DNA of 5,833 nucleotides from CAYSSG01 sp964433635 (GTDB lineage Bacteria > Atribacterota > Phoenicimicrobiia > Phoenicimicrobiales > Stramentimicrobiaceae): assembly GCA_964433635.1 (NCBI GenBank), contig CAYSSG010000081.1, positions 1 through 5,833 of the forward strand, given 5' to 3'. The notes beneath the pieces are model-generated. The model saw only the letters and a list, made by a program, of their open reading frames with translations. It was not told the DNA's origin and ran no database searches. This document shows, one piece after another, positions 1 through 5,828 of this stretch. The position numbers and the translations under genes are program-made. Position 1 is the first letter of the stretch. Each line of letters begins with the position of its first letter.

Positions 1-22
1 TTAAGAAAAAATAGAAAAAAGA

Positions 23-51
23 TTGACTTCTTTTATTAAAAAAGCTACTAT
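23..51 (+). promoter_or_regulatory. Predicted sigma70-type promoter of the xyl operon
   Basis: TTGACT at 23-28 matches five of six -35 consensus bases, and TACTAT at 46-51 matches the first two and last two bases of TATAAT; the spacer is exactly 17 bases. Transcription would start near 58, leaving a leader of about 178 bases before xylF. A perfect TATAAT also occurs at 60-65 but has no recognisable -35 at the right distance, so it may be a second start or chance in this A/T-rich DNA. Prediction from sequence only. Confidence 0.5.
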
Positions 52-71
52 TAAAAATATATAATTATAAA

Positions 72-84
72 ACTTAAATTAAGT
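72..84. promoter_or_regulatory. 13-bp perfect palindrome, candidate operator for the ROK repressor
   Basis: ACTTAA-A-TTAAGT is a perfect 6-1-6 inverted repeat, and two more outer pairs (69/87 and 70/86) match after one mismatch (71/85). It lies just downstream of the predicted xylF promoter, where a bound repressor would block initiation or early elongation. ROK repressors generally bind A/T-rich palindromes. The site does not match the Bacillus XylR operator pattern as I remember it, so assignment to the regulator encoded downstream is inference. Confidence 0.35.
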
Positions 85-104
85 ATTGAAATAAGTATTT
101 ACGT

Positions 105-119
105 TACGCAAACATACGC
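105..119. repeat. Two TACGC direct repeats ten bases apart
   Basis: TACGC occurs at 105-109 and again at 115-119, one helical turn apart, in the only G/C-containing patch of an otherwise A/T-rich leader. The spacing would put both copies on the same face of the DNA, as for half-sites of a regulator. With only two five-base copies this may be chance. Confidence 0.2.
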
Positions 120-153
120 TGATACACAACCATTCACCAATCTGCAAATAACC

Positions 154-175
154 ATGAAGGGAGGGATGCCTTTAT
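154..175 (+). promoter_or_regulatory. Leader hairpin exposing a GAGGG loop
   Basis: Bases 154-160 (ATGAAGG) can pair with 169-175 (CCTTTAT), giving seven pairs including one G-U around an eight-base loop, GAGGGATG. The loop and 3' side of the left arm form the strong Shine-Dalgarno-like run GGGAGGG (159-165), which has no obvious gene to serve: one ATG abuts it at 166 and the next is 15 bases away at 181. It could be a ribosome-standby or protein-binding structure in the xylF leader. Confidence 0.25.
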
Positions 176-219
176 CTAAAATGTTTTCAATTTTTTTAAC
201 AATTAAAGTTATTAAATGA
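154..219 (+). CDS. Possible 21-residue leader ORF upstream of xylF
   Basis: One open frame has ATG codons at 154, 166 and 181 and ends with TGA at 217-219, only one base before the xylF Shine-Dalgarno. From ATG 154 it would encode 21 residues; its second half is hydrophobic with lysines at the end (FSIFLTIKVIK). The first ATG has no upstream ribosome binding site, while the GGGAGGG at 159-165 abuts ATG 166 and is 15 bases from ATG 181, neither a good distance. Such an ORF could couple leader translation to xylF, but it may be meaningless. I recognise no family. Confidence 0.15.
   Translation: MKGGMPLSKMFSIFLTIKVIK
195..216. repeat. Imperfect A/T inverted repeat before the xylF ribosome binding site
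   Basis: Bases 195-199 (TTTAA) pair with 212-216 (TTAAA), and 201-202 with 209-210, with one mismatch between and a G-U pair at 203/208, leaving a four-base loop. It ends four bases before the xylF Shine-Dalgarno. A similar but perfect element lies at 5809-5828 in the same position relative to the next gene's ribosome binding site. It could be an RNA stem affecting translation or a DNA site; with such base composition chance is also possible. Confidence 0.25.
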
Positions 220-220
220 A

Positions 221-226
221 AAGGAG
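221..226 (+). promoter_or_regulatory. Ribosome binding site of xylF
   Basis: AAGGAG lies nine bases before ATG 236. It is the best-placed Shine-Dalgarno of the three transporter genes, consistent with the binding protein being the most highly made component. Confidence 0.85.
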
Positions 227-235
227 AATCTAACG

Positions 236-1294
236 ATGAAAAGATTTGGTATTTTTGTCATGCTGCTTGTATTCGTATCTGTGCTAAGTATTTCGGTGTC
301 TTCTGCAGATAAACCCCTGATTGGTCTGTCATTCTCTGATTTTACACTGGAACGGTGGGTAAGAGAAGCCGAAGAAATGACAAAATTGGCGGAGAGTGCG
401 GGTGCCGAGGTGATTGTCCAGGAAGCAAATCATGACCCGAAAGTCCAGAATGACCAGATAGAGAATATGGTTTTGCAGGGGGCTGATGTTATTCTTATTG
501 TAGCAGAAGATGGCGCAGCTGCGGCAACAGCTGTTGATGCAGCTGCAGAAGCTGGCGTGAAATGCATTTCATATGATAGGCTAATCAAGTCACCAAACAA
601 TGCAGTGTATATCTCATTTGATAATGTAGAGGTAGGAAGAGCTCAAGCAAGAGGTGTATTGGCTGTAAAGGATAGTGGAAAATTTGCACTCCTTGGTGGA
701 AGCCCGACAGACAACAACGCTGTACTTGTACGTTCAGGTCAGATGGAAGTCCTGCAGCCCTATATTGACAGCGGAAAGATTGAAATTGTTGCTGACCAGT
801 GGGTACCGAATTGGGATACAGCAGAAGCATTGAAGATCATGGAGAACATGCTTACGGCTACAAATAATGAGATCGAAGCAGTTGTTGCTTCTAATGATTC
901 AACAGCCCTGGGTGCCATTGAGGCATTGAGGGCGCAAGGCTTGGCCGGAAAGGTCCCAATTTCCGCCCAGGATGCTACAGCTGCCGGATGTAATGCAATT
1001 GCCAAGGGAGAGCTTACGGTAAGCGTTTACAAAGATATAAGAAAGCTTGTTCCGTTATCCATTGAAATCGCAATCAAGTTAGCAAAAGGTGAAGCGATTG
1101 AAGGTCTACAGAACTTTTCATTAGCAGAACTGACTGGTGATACCAGCTTTCAGGGAACAGTCCCTTGTAGATTCCTGGAGGTTGTGGGAGCAACCAAAGA
1201 TAACCTCTATGATGTCATTGTGAAGAGTGGTTACCAGTCCTATGATGATGTTTACAAAGGTGTTCCAGAAGCAGATAAGCCACCAAAAATCTAA
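236..1294 (+). CDS. xylF: D-xylose ABC transporter, periplasmic binding protein XylF
   Basis: This protein binds D-xylose outside the inner membrane and delivers it to XylH/XylG. It has 352 residues, a normal length. The N-terminus is a signal peptide: KR at 2-3, a hydrophobic run at about 4-21, and a likely cleavage SSA|D after residue 24. There is no lipobox cysteine, so it should be soluble in a periplasm. The two-lobed type I sugar-binding fold (Peripla_BP_4) follows. The ligand residues of E. coli XylF, as I recall them in mature numbering, are all present at a constant offset of +24: R40, D114-R115 (in YDRLI), D159 and N161 (in GSPTDNN), W193, N220 (in ASND), D246 (in QDA) and K266 (in VYKD). 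This fit argues for xylose over ribose or galactose. The start is ATG with AAGGAG nine bases upstream. The gene is first in the operon and is followed by a strong hairpin that should make it the most expressed member. Confidence 0.96.
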   Translation: MKRFGIFVMLLVFVSVLSISVSSADKPLIGLSFSDFTLERWVREAEEMTKLAESAGAEVIVQEANHDPKVQNDQIENMVLQGADVILIVAEDGAAAATAVDAAAEAGVKCISYDRLIKSPNNAVYISFDNVEVGRAQARGVLAVKDSGKFALLGGSPTDNNAVLVRSGQMEVLQPYIDSGKIEIVADQWVPNWDTAEALKIMENMLTATNNEIEAVVASNDSTALGAIEALRAQGLAGKVPISAQDATAAGCNAIAKGELTVSVYKDIRKLVPLSIEIAIKLAKGEAIEGLQNFSLAELTGDTSFQGTVPCRFLEVVGATKDNLYDVIVKSGYQSYDDVYKGVPEADKPPKI

Positions 1295-1301
1295 GATGAG
1301 A

Positions 1302-1345
1302 AAAGTATACCACAGATTGCAAAAATCTGTGGTATACTTTCTTTT
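1302..1345 (+). terminator. Strong intra-operon hairpin (partial terminator) between xylF and xylG
   Basis: Bases 1302-1318 and 1324-1340 form a perfect 17-bp inverted repeat around a five-base loop (GCAAA), beginning eight bases after the xylF stop. The 3' side runs into a U-rich tail (TTTCTTTT, 1338-1345), the shape of an intrinsic terminator. The genes beyond it belong to the same transporter and have no clear promoter of their own, so it probably gives partial termination and protects the xylF mRNA 3' end, raising binding protein over membrane complex. The A-rich 5' side means it could also act on the other strand. Confidence 0.85.
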
Positions 1346-1363
1346 AATATTTGAAACATATAC

Positions 1364-1381
1364 CTATCCCTTTTCGGGAGG
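1364..1381 (+). promoter_or_regulatory. Ribosome binding site of xylG, partly folded in a small hairpin
   Basis: The Shine-Dalgarno GGGAGG (1376-1381) is 15 bases before the TTG start, longer than the usual 5-10. Its GGGA can pair with TCCC at 1367-1370 around a TTTTC loop, and with a bulged A the stem can extend through 1364-1365. The distance, the stem and the TTG start all suggest weak xylG translation. No ATG or GTG lies in frame between the upstream stop at 1352 and TTG 1397; ATT at 1394 is the only closer unconventional candidate. Confidence 0.5.
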
Positions 1382-1396
1382 AAAAGCAATTCTATT

Positions 1397-2935
1397 TTGA
1401 AACCTGAAATCATTTTAAAAATTCAAAATATTACAAAAGACTTTCCGGGAATTCGAGCCTTATCCGATGTTTCTTTTGAGGTAAGAAAAGGAGATATCCA
1501 CGGTTTATGTGGAGAAAACGGTGCCGGGAAGTCAACCCTGGTAAAGATTCTTGCTGGCGTCTATCCTAATCATACCTATCAGGGAAAAATCATTTTTAAT
1601 AATAAAGAGCTGAAATTTGCATCTTCCTCAATTGAAGAAGCCATTAAAGAAGGCATTGCAACGGTTTACCAGGAACTTGTTCTGGTTCCACAATTGACTG
1701 CAGGAGAGAATATTTTTCTGGGAAGAGAACCCAAAGAGAGGGGAATTATCAACTGGAATAAATTGTATTCTGATACGGAGGAGATTCTTAAAAAATATAA
1801 ACTTAATGTTCCTCTTTTTGCGAAGTTATCAACATTGAGTGTAGGGAAACAGCAGATGGTTGAAATCGCGAAAGCCCTGTCACGTCATATTAATCTGCTT
1901 ATTCTGGATGAACCCACTTCCGCCCTGACTGATTCCGAAGTTCATTCCTTAATGGAGATACTCAAAAATCTGAAAGAAAGCGGTGTAACCTGTATCTATA
2001 TTTCACATCGCTTGAATGAATTCTTTCGAATAGCAGATCACATTACAGTACTGCGAGATGGCCAGGTTGTTGATACGGTGAAAACAGCAGATACGACCGA
2101 GGAAAAGATTATTGCCATGATGGTCGGACGTGAGATGAGAAAAAGATTTCCTGTTAAAAAATCTAAATCCGGAGAAAAGATTCTGGAAGTGAAACATTTA
2201 TCTGTATCGATGCGGAATAAAAGAATCATAAAAGATGTATCTTTTGATTTAAAAAAAGGCGAAATATTAGGTATTGCTGGCCTGATGGGTTCCGGGAGGA
2301 CAGAACTTGTTACCGCACTATTCGGGGAATATGGGAATCAAATTACCGGAGTAATTATTCTGGAAGGAAAACCAATCAAAATTCGGTCAGCAGAAGATGC
2401 CATACAATATGGGATAAGCCTTATTCCAGAAGACCGGAAAGAGATGGGATTGGTATTAATTCAGGAAATCTTCAAGAATATATCCCTACCCAACCTGAAT
2501 CAATTTTCTTCCACACTGACGATTGATAAATGTAGAGAATTACAGGAGTGTAAAAAATATTCCGATTATCTCAATATCAAAGCGCCATCCCTTTTTGCTA
2601 TTACGGAAGCTTTAAGTGGCGGAAATCAACAGAAAGTCGTCATCGCAAAGTGGTTAATGTCAAAACCAAAAATTCTTATTCTCGATGATCCGACACGGGG
2701 TATCGATGTGGGAACAAAATATGAGATATATAACCTGATTAATAAACTTACTGAAAGTGGAGTAAGTATTATCATGATCTCTTCTGAGTTGGAGGAAATC
2801 ATGGGAATGAGTGATCGAATCATGGTGATGCATGAGGGAGAATGTACCGGAACAATGGAACGTACAGGAGCAACTCAGGAAAGAATCATGGCTTTAGCCA
2901 CGAATATTAAAAGAAATAACAGGTTTGAAGAATGA
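1397..2935 (+). CDS. xylG: D-xylose ABC transporter, double-domain ATPase XylG
   Basis: This is the cytoplasmic ATPase that powers xylose import through XylH. It has 512 residues, normal for the fused-ATPase (CUT2) family. Domain 1 shows Walker A GENGAGKST (39-47), Q-loop Q92, signature LSVGKQQ (147-153), Walker B ILDEP with E172, and switch H204. Domain 2 (about 260-500) has the family's altered Walker A GLMGSGRT (295-302, Arg for Lys), signature LSGGNQQK (406-413), Walker B LILDDP with Asp431 where Glu is usual, and SSE (462-464) where the switch His would be. So one composite ATP site is canonical and the other degenerate. The start is TTG: it is the only standard start after the in-frame stop at 1352, and the N-terminus matches the family in length. 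It lies 102 bases after xylF, beyond a terminator-like hairpin, and its stop overlaps the xylH start (ATGA). MglA or RbsA are close relatives; the XylF and XylH neighbours decide the name. Confidence 0.96.
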   Translation: MKPEIILKIQNITKDFPGIRALSDVSFEVRKGDIHGLCGENGAGKSTLVKILAGVYPNHTYQGKIIFNNKELKFASSSIEEAIKEGIATVYQELVLVPQLTAGENIFLGREPKERGIINWNKLYSDTEEILKKYKLNVPLFAKLSTLSVGKQQMVEIAKALSRHINLLILDEPTSALTDSEVHSLMEILKNLKESGVTCIYISHRLNEFFRIADHITVLRDGQVVDTVKTADTTEEKIIAMMVGREMRKRFPVKKSKSGEKILEVKHLSVSMRNKRIIKDVSFDLKKGEILGIAGLMGSGRTELVTALFGEYGNQITGVIILEGKPIKIRSAEDAIQYGISLIPEDRKEMGLVLIQEIFKNISLPNLNQFSSTLTIDKCRELQECKKYSDYLNIKAPSLFAITEALSGGNQQKVVIAKWLMSKPKILILDDPTRGIDVGTKYEIYNLINKLTESGVSIIMISSELEEIMGMSDRIMVMHEGECTGTMERTGATQERIMALATNIKRNNRFEE

Positions 2936-4134
2936 AACAATTAAATTCTAATCAAAAATTTAATATCGATATTAGAGCTTACACACTCATTATTGCACTG
3001 ATTGCCATCTGGATACTTTTTGGTTTTTTAACCGGTGGCGTGTTTCTTTCCACGAGAAATTTTTCCAACCTTCTGAGGCAAATGACCATCATATCATTTC
3101 TGGCTATAGGAATGACGCCGGTTATTATAACAGGTAATATCGATCTTTCCGTCGGTTCTATGACTGGTTTTATCAGTGTCATAGCGGCTTATTTGCAGGC
3201 CATAATATTACCTGGAATTCTTCCGGTCATGATTCCATCACTCTCAGTTGAAGCATTGGGCGTCGTGAGTACCGTAATTACGATACTCATCTGTCTTTTA
3301 CTGGGATTATTAATCGGATTAGGCCAGGGTTATATCATTGCATATGGAGGCGTTCCGGCTTTTATTGTAACGCTGGGAGGACAATTTGTTCTCAAAGGAG
3401 GAATTCTGGGTGTTACACAGGGAAAAACGATCATGCCTATTGAAGATTCTCTGCGGCTCATGGCCCAGGGATATTTATCAAGAATGCCGGGTATCATTCT
3501 TTCAGTGATTGCTGTGGTGATTATTTTTCTAACTACTTTGCAGGGCAGAGCTAAAAAGAAACAATATGGTCTGAAAACCAGGTCTCTCCCCGTTGATTTA
3601 CTGGTTGCATCTGCATTTTCAGCATTGGTTTTGATATTTACTCTGATGATGAACAGTTATAGGGGTATACAGATCCCGGTATTAATTATGGCTATCATTG
3701 CCATATTGGTTACCTACCTGATGAATAATACGAGGTTCGGAAGGCACATCTATGCTGTAGGCGGAAACAGAGAGGCAACAAGGCTTTCCGGTATCAATGT
3801 CCAGTCAGTTGTTTTGAAAACCTATGCCCTGATGGGTTTTCTATGTGGTGTCAGCGGGATTATTCTAACCGGTTATGTTGCTGCCGGTACAACCAGCGGA
3901 GGAACGAATTATGAACTTTCGGCAATTGGTGGTTGCGTGATGGGCGGAACAAGTTTAATGGGCGGAATCGGAACTGTATTCGGAGCATTAATGGGCACAC
4001 TGATCATGACCAGTATGGAAAATGGAATGAGCGTAATGAATATGAGTGTCTTCTGGCAGTATATTATCAAAGGACTGATTCTGATTCTGGCGGTATACTT
4101 AGATGTGACTTCAAGAAAAAATAAATCTTTATAG
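2932..4134 (+). CDS. xylH: D-xylose ABC transporter, permease XylH
   Basis: This inner-membrane permease forms the xylose channel, probably as a homodimer on XylG. It has 400 residues, typical of XylH and longer than RbsC-type permeases (about 320) because of an extra central region. Hydrophobic segments lie roughly at 17-33, 51-67, 77-100, 111-131, 141-160, 187-203, 223-240, 248-264, 293-315, 325-365 and 377-392. Family motifs include SxRNxSNLLRQ (40-50), the strongly conserved GNIDLSVGSM (68-77), VPAFIVTLGG (141-150) and the cytoplasmic stretch GRHIYAVGGNREATRLSGIN (270-289), which should contact the ATPase. The central SYRGIQIPVL (242-251) and the C-terminal FWQYIIKG match XylH rather than ribose or galactose permeases as I remember them. 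ATG 2932 overlaps the xylG stop by ATGA and has only a weak AGG upstream, so translation is probably coupled to xylG. Confidence 0.96.
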   Translation: MKQLNSNQKFNIDIRAYTLIIALIAIWILFGFLTGGVFLSTRNFSNLLRQMTIISFLAIGMTPVIITGNIDLSVGSMTGFISVIAAYLQAIILPGILPVMIPSLSVEALGVVSTVITILICLLLGLLIGLGQGYIIAYGGVPAFIVTLGGQFVLKGGILGVTQGKTIMPIEDSLRLMAQGYLSRMPGIILSVIAVVIIFLTTLQGRAKKKQYGLKTRSLPVDLLVASAFSALVLIFTLMMNSYRGIQIPVLIMAIIAILVTYLMNNTRFGRHIYAVGGNREATRLSGINVQSVVLKTYALMGFLCGVSGIILTGYVAAGTTSGGTNYELSAIGGCVMGGTSLMGGIGTVFGALMGTLIMTSMENGMSVMNMSVFWQYIIKGLILILAVYLDVTSRKNKSL

Positions 4135-4141
4135 AACAGCA

Positions 4142-4168
4142 TTGACAATAACGATTTATTTCTATAGA
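4142..4168 (+). promoter_or_regulatory. Possible separate promoter for the ROK regulator
   Basis: A perfect -35 hexamer TTGACA (4142-4147) lies in the 51-base gap after xylH. The best -10 is TATAGA (4163-4168) with a short 15-base spacer; TAGATA (4165-4170) gives 17 but matches less well. Transcription would start around 4175, almost on the AAGGA ribosome binding site, so the leader would be only about ten bases. No terminator is visible between xylH and this gene, so read-through from the operon is also expected. Confidence 0.3.
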
Positions 4169-4185
4169 TAAAAAGGAAAAACTTG

Positions 4186-5364
4186 ATGATAAAAAGGAAT
4201 AAAGATGTCCTGGGAAACTCACTGGTCATCAGGAAATGGAATTTAAATACTATCTTTAAAACGATTCAGAAGCGGGGTCCCATTTCCAGGGTCGATCTGA
4301 CTAAATTAACCGGATACAGCGCCGGTACTGTATCCAATCATGTTCGGACATTATTGGAGAAGGGATTTGTACTTGAAACGAATAAAGGTCTTTCTTCAGG
4401 CGGACGAAAACCGGTGCAGCTGATGATTAATCCTGGTAAAGCCTATATTTTTAGCATCGAAATCGAAGTCAATCAGCTTAAAATTGTCATGTTCGATCTC
4501 AAGCTTAAGGTTGTTCAAAAAAGCATTATTCCGATTACCTTTAAGAATAGCTACCTTGATACGATCCAACAGATTTTTTCTAAAATGAATCAAATGCTGG
4601 AAGAAAAACATTTGCAGATTTCTGATCTGCTTGGTATCGGTATTGCTGTACCTGGTTTGATTGATAAAGTAAAAGGCGTTCTGGAATTTGCACCCAACCT
4701 GGGCTGGAGAAATGTACCGATAGCCAGGCTATTCAAGGAACAATTCGGACTGCCGATTGTCTTGAATAATGAAGCAAAAGCGGCAACGATAGGAGAAAGG
4801 GGGGCGATTTATCCCGGAGCAAATAATATGGTATTTGTTTCAATTAATGAAGGTATCGGTTGTGGCATTTTTTTAAACGGCAAACTCTATCGAGGTGCCA
4901 GTGGTAATGCCGGTGAGTTCGGACATATTATAATTGATACAAATGGTCCCCTCTGCCACTGCGGTAATCATGGATGCTGGGAGCTTTTTGCTTCAGAAAC
5001 CTATATTGTCAATCGTTACCTAGCTCTATCAGGAAGCTCTCATAAAATGTCAAAGAGAGAAATCTATGCGTTAGGTAAGAAGGGTGATCCTGCCATCAGG
5101 AAGATATTTGCTGAAACTGGCAGAAATATCGGAATAGGGTTGGTTAATATCATCAATGGTCTCAGTCCTGAGCTGTTGGTTATAGGCGGAGGGATTGTAG
5201 AGATTAAGGATTATATCTATGATGAAATGATTAAAACGCTTGAAGAAAATGCTCTATCAGTCTCCTATAAAAAGACGACCATTAAGTTCAGTAAGTTGAG
5301 AAGCCTGGCAGCAGTTTACGGAATGGCTGAATTAATTATCAATGATAAAATTAAATTTATTTAA
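4186..5364 (+). CDS. xylR: ROK-family transcriptional regulator, XylR-like xylose repressor
   Basis: This cytoplasmic DNA-binding protein probably represses the xyl operon and releases DNA when it binds xylose. From ATG 4186 it has 392 residues, close to XylR proteins (about 385). Residues 18-66 form a winged helix-turn-helix (GPISRVDLTKLTGYSAGTVS, 31-50), followed by the SGGRKP wing (71-76). The ROK sugar-binding domain follows: GxGxAVPGLID (150-160), NEAKAATIGE (195-204), GNAGEFGH (240-247) and the zinc motif CHCGNHGCWE (257-266), with H247 as the fourth ligand. It is not a kinase: the ATP-binding DxGGT motif is replaced near 90-97 (SIEIEVNQ), and Glu196 stands where ROK kinases have the catalytic Asp. 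AAGGA at 4173-4177 is eight bases from ATG 4186; TTG 4183, one codon earlier and in frame, is a less likely start. Neighbouring genes imply xylose as effector; NagC- or Mlc-like sensing of another sugar is less likely. Confidence 0.88.
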   Translation: MIKRNKDVLGNSLVIRKWNLNTIFKTIQKRGPISRVDLTKLTGYSAGTVSNHVRTLLEKGFVLETNKGLSSGGRKPVQLMINPGKAYIFSIEIEVNQLKIVMFDLKLKVVQKSIIPITFKNSYLDTIQQIFSKMNQMLEEKHLQISDLLGIGIAVPGLIDKVKGVLEFAPNLGWRNVPIARLFKEQFGLPIVLNNEAKAATIGERGAIYPGANNMVFVSINEGIGCGIFLNGKLYRGASGNAGEFGHIIIDTNGPLCHCGNHGCWELFASETYIVNRYLALSGSSHKMSKREIYALGKKGDPAIRKIFAETGRNIGIGLVNIINGLSPELLVIGGGIVEIKDYIYDEMIKTLEENALSVSYKKTTIKFSKLRSLAAVYGMAELIINDKIKFI

Positions 5365-5624
5365 ATTAAGACAAGTCTTTCTTCTTGTTTCATTCCTACT
5401 TCAGATGATTGGAAAATTGCATAACTACTTTCCAGGTAATTACCAATTTAGTTTTTTGTGATATCATTTCCTGTTAGGCTGAATTCTTAAACAGTCCTTT
5501 CTTAGTAAAAAAACTTAAGAACCTATTGGCATTTATAATTCCTCAAAAAAAAGAAATGAGCAGTTAAGAAACATGTCCATCATAGTGAGGGCTTTGCAGA
5601 ATAAAAAGAAGAAGGGTTAGTTTT
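5365..5624. other. Non-coding A+T-rich stretch after the regulator gene
   Basis: I see no ORF of convincing length on either strand. Two weak structures may end the operon transcript. ATTGG (5408-5412) can pair with CCAAT (5443-5447) ahead of a T6 run (5452-5457), but the stem is short with a 30-base interior. TTCTTAA (5484-5490) and TTAAGAA (5515-5521) form a perfect seven-base inverted repeat 24 bases apart. GGTAATTACC (5435-5444) is a perfect ten-base palindrome. A 15-codon ORF at 5573-5620 lacks a ribosome binding site. The stretch reads as spacer or decayed DNA. Confidence 0.5.
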
Positions 5625-5684
5625 ATGAATATTAAGACCGATTTAAATGATAAGCCTTTGATTGTTTCAGAGAATTATGATTGA
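5625..5684 (+). CDS. Tiny ORF with good ribosome binding site; possible gene remnant
   Basis: GAAGGG (5611-5616) lies eight bases before ATG 5625, good initiation geometry, but the frame ends after 19 residues (MNIKTDLNDKPLIVSENYD) at TGA 5682-5684. The same frame then stays open for 36 more codons to TGA 5793-5795, giving a hydrophilic, lysine-rich stretch (for example LKDLSKLLKRKMVRKKYKI). It may be the decayed start of a lost gene, a real micro-peptide, or chance. I do not recognise it and assign no function. Confidence 0.2.
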   Translation: MNIKTDLNDKPLIVSENYD

Positions 5685-5779
5685 ACAGATAGATGGCAAA
5701 TAGGTAATAATTTTAGATTAAAAGACTTGTCAAAGCTACTCAAAAGGAAGATGGTAAGAAAAAAATATAAAATTATGTG

Positions 5780-5809
5780 TAGACTTGTATACTGAAAATA
5801 AGGTAATAT
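5780..5809 (+). promoter_or_regulatory. Possible promoter for a gene starting beyond the right edge
   Basis: TAGACT (5780-5785) matches four of six -35 bases, and TAATAT (5804-5809) matches four of six -10 bases including the conserved first two and last; the spacer is 18. Start would be near 5816, inside the inverted repeat at 5809-5828 and just before the ribosome binding site. Weak on sequence alone, supported by its position. Confidence 0.3.
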
Positions 5810-5828
5810 TAAATAAGATTTTATTTAA
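5809..5828. repeat. Perfect 8+8 bp A/T inverted repeat abutting a ribosome binding site
   Basis: TTAAATAA (5809-5816) and TTATTTAA (5821-5828) are exact reverse complements around GATT. The repeat overlaps the last base of the predicted -10 and runs into AAGGAGG. At the DNA level this is where an operator would sit; at the RNA level it would be a weak stem next to the Shine-Dalgarno. It shares a TTAAAT core with the palindrome near the xylF promoter, but such short A/T matches are weak evidence. Confidence 0.4.

Noticed and set aside
585..1005. Two overlapping reverse-strand ORFs of 81 codons within xylF
   Set aside because: Both are antisense to a conserved coding region with all xylose-binding residues intact; the translations are low-complexity and resemble no family.
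1302..1340. Inverted repeat considered as a mobile-element end or attachment site
   Set aside because: The arms are separated by five bases, sit directly after a stop codon and are followed by a U-rich tail; a transcription hairpin explains everything.
3909..4229. Reverse-strand ORF of 106 codons across the end of xylH and the start of the ROK gene
   Set aside because: It lies opposite two well-supported genes, has no recognisable domain or ribosome binding site, and looks like a shadow of xylH codon pattern.
4186..5364. ROK protein considered as a sugar kinase (for example glucokinase)
   Set aside because: It has an N-terminal winged helix, lacks the DxGGT nucleotide motif, and has Glu in place of the catalytic Asp, so it fits the repressor branch of the family.
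5369..5390. Possible terminator directly after the ROK gene (ACAAG/CTTGT stem)
   Set aside because: The stem has only about seven pairs including a G-U, an eight-base loop and no U run after it, so it is not supportable as an intrinsic terminator.
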